From the NCBI GenBank assembly GCA_964403505.1, contig CAYOFP010000024.1, forward strand, positions 1 to 25,213: a stretch of 25,213 bases of DNA. The letters are read 5' to 3'. This DNA is from CAKSEI01 sp964403505. Its GTDB lineage: Bacteria; Bacillota; Clostridia; Oscillospirales; CAG-272. The position numbers and the translations under genes are program-made. Below are positions 23,134-25,213 of this stretch, piece after piece (the stretch's first letter is position 1; each line of letters begins with the position of its first letter). A model generated the notes under the pieces. It saw nothing but the letters and a program-made list of their open reading frames with translations, searched no databases and was not told where the DNA came from.

Positions 23134-24969
23134 TTATAAGGACATGATGTCCATGATTGACCTGTTTACTTTTCTGATATCGTATTTTTCCTCGGCCGTT
23201 TTCCTGCCCGCAAGACCCATTTTTTCTGCAAGTCCGGGGGTATCAATGAAGCATTGCATCTTTTCTGCGACAGCGTCTGCGTCTTTTACTCTGACGAGGA
23301 ATCCGTTGACTCCGTCTTTTACCGTCTCCCTGCATCCGGGCGCATCGGTCGTTATGATCGCTCTGCCGCATGACATGCTCTCGAGCACGGTCTTCGGCGT
23401 GCCCTCGTGATATGAGGGAAGCACAAACACGCAGGAGTCGGCGATAAAGGGCCTTACGTCTGTCTGCTCGCCGAAGTATTCGACTGTGCTGTTCTCTATG
23501 TATGGCGAGAGCTCGTCCGGTGTGATGGCGGAGGGATTCGTATCATACGGGCCGACGAGGAGGCATCGCACATCAGGGTTCTTTTCCTTGATCTTTTTGC
23601 ATGCCTCGAGATATTCCATCACGCCCTTGTCTTTGATCAGGCGTGCGGTCATCAGAAATGATGTTTTTTCCGGCATCGGCGTGACGGTGAAAACTTCCGT
23701 GTCAACGCCCGAGCCGTTGATGATGCGGCATTTTTCACGTTTTACTATGCCGCTGTCAATAAACGCATCCCTGTCGTCGTTATTCTGAAACATGACGGTC
23801 TTGCTTTTTTTGAGCGCCGCCTTGTATTCCGCTGTCATTACCGCTTTTACCAGCTTGCTTTTCAGAGAAGTTCCCCGGAATATCGATCCGAGTCCCGCAA
23901 CTAAGGGGTAAACCTCTTTGATCTTGCATTTTCCTGCGGCGAGGCAGGTGTATATTATCGTTTTTGCCTGATAGCAGAAGATCTTATCGGGCATTTCCGA
24001 TTTTAAAAACGCCTTGATGCTTTTCAGGGTCTTTAAGTCACTCAGGGGATTGAGTCCATTCCGCTCGACGTATATCTGACGGTATTCGATTCCGCTCTCG
24101 ACGAATTTATCTCTCCATGTTTCCTCCGGCTCCTGCCCGAGGGCGTATACCTTGTATCCGCAGTTGACGAAATCACGCATCATATCCATTCTGAACCAGA
24201 AAAGAGAGTGCGTATGGCTGGAGAATACGGCGATCTTTCCTTTTGGGGGCATTTCGTGCGGGATCGGAGCTATCTTTGCTGCCGTCTCGGTGTTTACTGC
24301 GCTGTCCTGCGCTCCTGCTGCACCGACTGCCAGGGGGATACGCTCTTTTATTTCTTCCGCTTCACGGTCTTCTTTATGTAATTCGCCCGTGCCGCCTTCT
24401 ACGACTCCCTCGTGAGACAGCACACTGAGTATCGTGCCGAAAAAGCACCTTGCGTCCATGATGAGTCCCATCTTCTTCACATATTCACCGTCGTATGCCG
24501 CTTTGACTTCTATTTCGAGCTCGTCTCTGCCGTTGATCTGCGCCCAACCGGTAAGGCCCGGGCGGATGTCGTTTGCGCAGTATTTGTCACGCTCTTCAAT
24601 TAAGTCGTACTGATTCCACAGAGCAGGGCGAGGACCGATGATGCTCATATGCCCGGCGAAGATATTGAATATCTGGGGCAGCTCATCGAGGCTCGTTTTC
24701 CGCAGGAAAGCGCCGACCCGAGTGATCCACATCTCGGGATTTTTGAGCATGTGTGTCGGCATATCGTGCGGAGTGTCAATACGCATGGTGCGGAACTTGA
24801 GTATTTTAAAATATTTTTTGTTTTTTCCTACCCGTTTTTGTGTGAAAAAAACAGGGCCTTTTGAGTCGAGCTTGATTGCGATCACGAGGATCAGAAAAAA
24901 GGGCGAGAGCAGGATGATCGCAAAAAAAGATAAAATTATATCTAATAATCGTTTGACTGTCGGATACAT
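23134..24969 (-). CDS. Initiating phosphoglycosyltransferase fused to GT4
   Basis: A 611-aa fusion. Residues 1-190 are a small monotopic phosphoglycosyltransferase (bacterial sugar transferase, WbaP/PglC core): a re-entrant hydrophobic helix at about 9-33, FKILKFRTM, the catalytic D95-E96 pair in SLDELPQIFNIFAG, IIGPRPALW and RPGLTGWAQINGRDEL. It would move a phospho-sugar from a UDP-sugar to undecaprenyl phosphate. An acidic then Ala/Pro-rich linker (about 195-243) leads to a full GT4 (about 245-611; CYQAKTIIYTCLAA, PLVAGLGSIFRG, GSGVDTEVF, MTARLIKDKG, EX7E in HEGTPKTVLESMSCG). The fused enzyme could add sugars one and two in succession. It is the first gene of the operon, 34 bases from the predicted transcript start, with AGGTG before the ATG. 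Confidence 0.93.
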   Translation of the reverse strand: MYPTVKRLLDIILSFFAIILLSPFFLILVIAIKLDSKGPVFFTQKRVGKNKKYFKILKFRTMRIDTPHDMPTHMLKNPEMWITRVGAFLRKTSLDELPQIFNIFAGHMSIIGPRPALWNQYDLIEERDKYCANDIRPGLTGWAQINGRDELEIEVKAAYDGEYVKKMGLIMDARCFFGTILSVLSHEGVVEGGTGELHKEDREAEEIKERIPLAVGAAGAQDSAVNTETAAKIAPIPHEMPPKGKIAVFSSHTHSLFWFRMDMMRDFVNCGYKVYALGQEPEETWRDKFVESGIEYRQIYVERNGLNPLSDLKTLKSIKAFLKSEMPDKIFCYQAKTIIYTCLAAGKCKIKEVYPLVAGLGSIFRGTSLKSKLVKAVMTAEYKAALKKSKTVMFQNNDDRDAFIDSGIVKREKCRIINGSGVDTEVFTVTPMPEKTSFLMTARLIKDKGVMEYLEACKKIKEKNPDVRCLLVGPYDTNPSAITPDELSPYIENSTVEYFGEQTDVRPFIADSCVFVLPSYHEGTPKTVLESMSCGRAIITTDAPGCRETVKDGVNGFLVRVKDADAVAEKMQCFIDTPGLAEKMGLAGRKTAEEKYDIRKVNRSIMDIMSL

Positions 24970-25009
24970 TTAATTCACCTTTAATTTAGTAAATAAATAT
25001 TCACTATAC

Positions 25010-25039
25010 ATTATATCATTATTAACAACGATTTGTCAA
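25010..25039 (-). promoter_or_regulatory. Sigma-A promoter of the capsule operon
   Basis: Read on the minus strand: TTGACA (25039-25034) and TATAAT (25015-25010), both perfect consensus, with an 18-bp spacer. The 5' leader is only about 34 bases, too short for a riboswitch or a JUMPstart/ops-type element, so regulation must act at or above the promoter. Confidence 0.9.
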
Positions 25040-25054
25040 CGACCTCAGGCTACT

Positions 25055-25084
25055 TTGGTACAAATTACATACCTATTATATAAT
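25055..25084 (+). promoter_or_regulatory. Possible divergent promoter
   Basis: TTGGTA (25055-25060) and TATAAT (25079-25084) with an 18-bp spacer point right, out of the window. The -10 also lies within the 12-bp AT palindrome at 25074-25085, so it may be coincidental. Confidence 0.25.
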
Positions 25085-25100
25085 AAGTGTGTTTATGCGA

Positions 25101-25179
25101 GTTTTCCCCATACCCCTTTCAAAAACTTTCAAAGGGGAAGATTTATATGTGAAAAGATAAAACGGCATCTTTTTGATAT
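25101..25179 (+). repeat. Right copy of direct repeat flanking the capsule locus
   Basis: Same orientation as 9405-9492. CCCCTTTCAAAAACTTTC with a pairing AAAGGGG forms a small hairpin (25113-25137), followed by TGTGAAAAGATAAAACGG (25148-25165), CATC and TTTTTGATAT. The right arm of the terminator hairpin is missing here, so this copy is a degenerate or deleted version. Confidence 0.65.
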
Positions 25180-25213
25180 GCACCCCAAAAGTTAGACACT
25201 TATGGGGTGTATA
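25180..25213 (+). mobile_element. Probable terminal inverted repeat of an IS3-family element (truncated by window edge)
   Basis: CACCCCAAAAGTTAGACACT resembles the outer ends of IS150-group IS3 elements as I remember them, which often carry ACCCCAAAAGTTAGAC-like termini. CACCCCA (25181-25187) pairs with TGGGGTG (25203-25209). No transposase sequence is visible because the window ends here. An ordinary hairpin cannot be excluded. Confidence 0.35.

Overview
The window looks like an origin-proximal piece of a Clostridia chromosome, probably a Ruminococcaceae/Oscillospiraceae-type Firmicute. The reasons are a noc - parS - parA - parB block (normally beside oriC in Firmicutes), consensus sigma-A promoters, AGGAG-type ribosome sites and several families of intergenic hairpin repeats. 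The taxon is inferred from gene content and style, not from a marker gene.

Region 1 (1-3052), chromosome segregation. A Noc-type ParB paralogue is followed by two parS sites, a terminator, a hairpin-rich intergenic mosaic and a consensus promoter with a 12-bp palindrome over the expected start point, then parA and parB.

Region 2 (3085-9401), a tightly packed + strand run: a seryl-tRNA synthetase with archaeal-like catalytic motifs, an unrecognised two-helix membrane protein that overlaps it, a membrane-anchored protein with eight exact 23-residue MORN repeats, a GT4-CsaB fusion (glycosyltransferase plus polysaccharide pyruvyltransferase, a cell-wall polymer enzyme), and a CPA2 cation/proton antiporter. 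A strong terminator at 9453-9482 closes it.

Region 3 (25039 down to 9586), a minus-strand Wzx/Wzy-type capsule or exopolysaccharide operon of twelve genes driven by one clear promoter at 25010-25039. In transcription order: initiating phosphoglycosyltransferase fused to a GT4; UDP-HexNAc 6-dehydrogenase (TviB/WbpO-like); GT4; UDP-HexNAc(A) 4-epimerase (TviC/WbpP-like); a 316-bp gap full of inverted repeats; three more glycosyltransferases; an EpsG-like Wzy polymerase; the Wzx flippase; and capE-capF-capG, the complete UDP-L-FucNAc pathway. Together the genes predict a repeat unit of up to about six sugars that includes L-FucNAc and an N-acetylhexosaminuronic acid, probably GalNAcA. Chain-length regulators, the tyrosine kinase/phosphatase pair and a wall ligase (LCP protein) are not in the window.

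The capsule operon is bracketed by two direct copies of a roughly 80-bp repeat (9405-9492 and 25101-25179). The right copy abuts what looks like the end of an IS3-family insertion sequence cut by the window edge. The central wzx-wzy-glycosyltransferase genes are visibly more AT-rich than the flanking nucleotide-sugar genes, as expected of an exchangeable serotype cassette.
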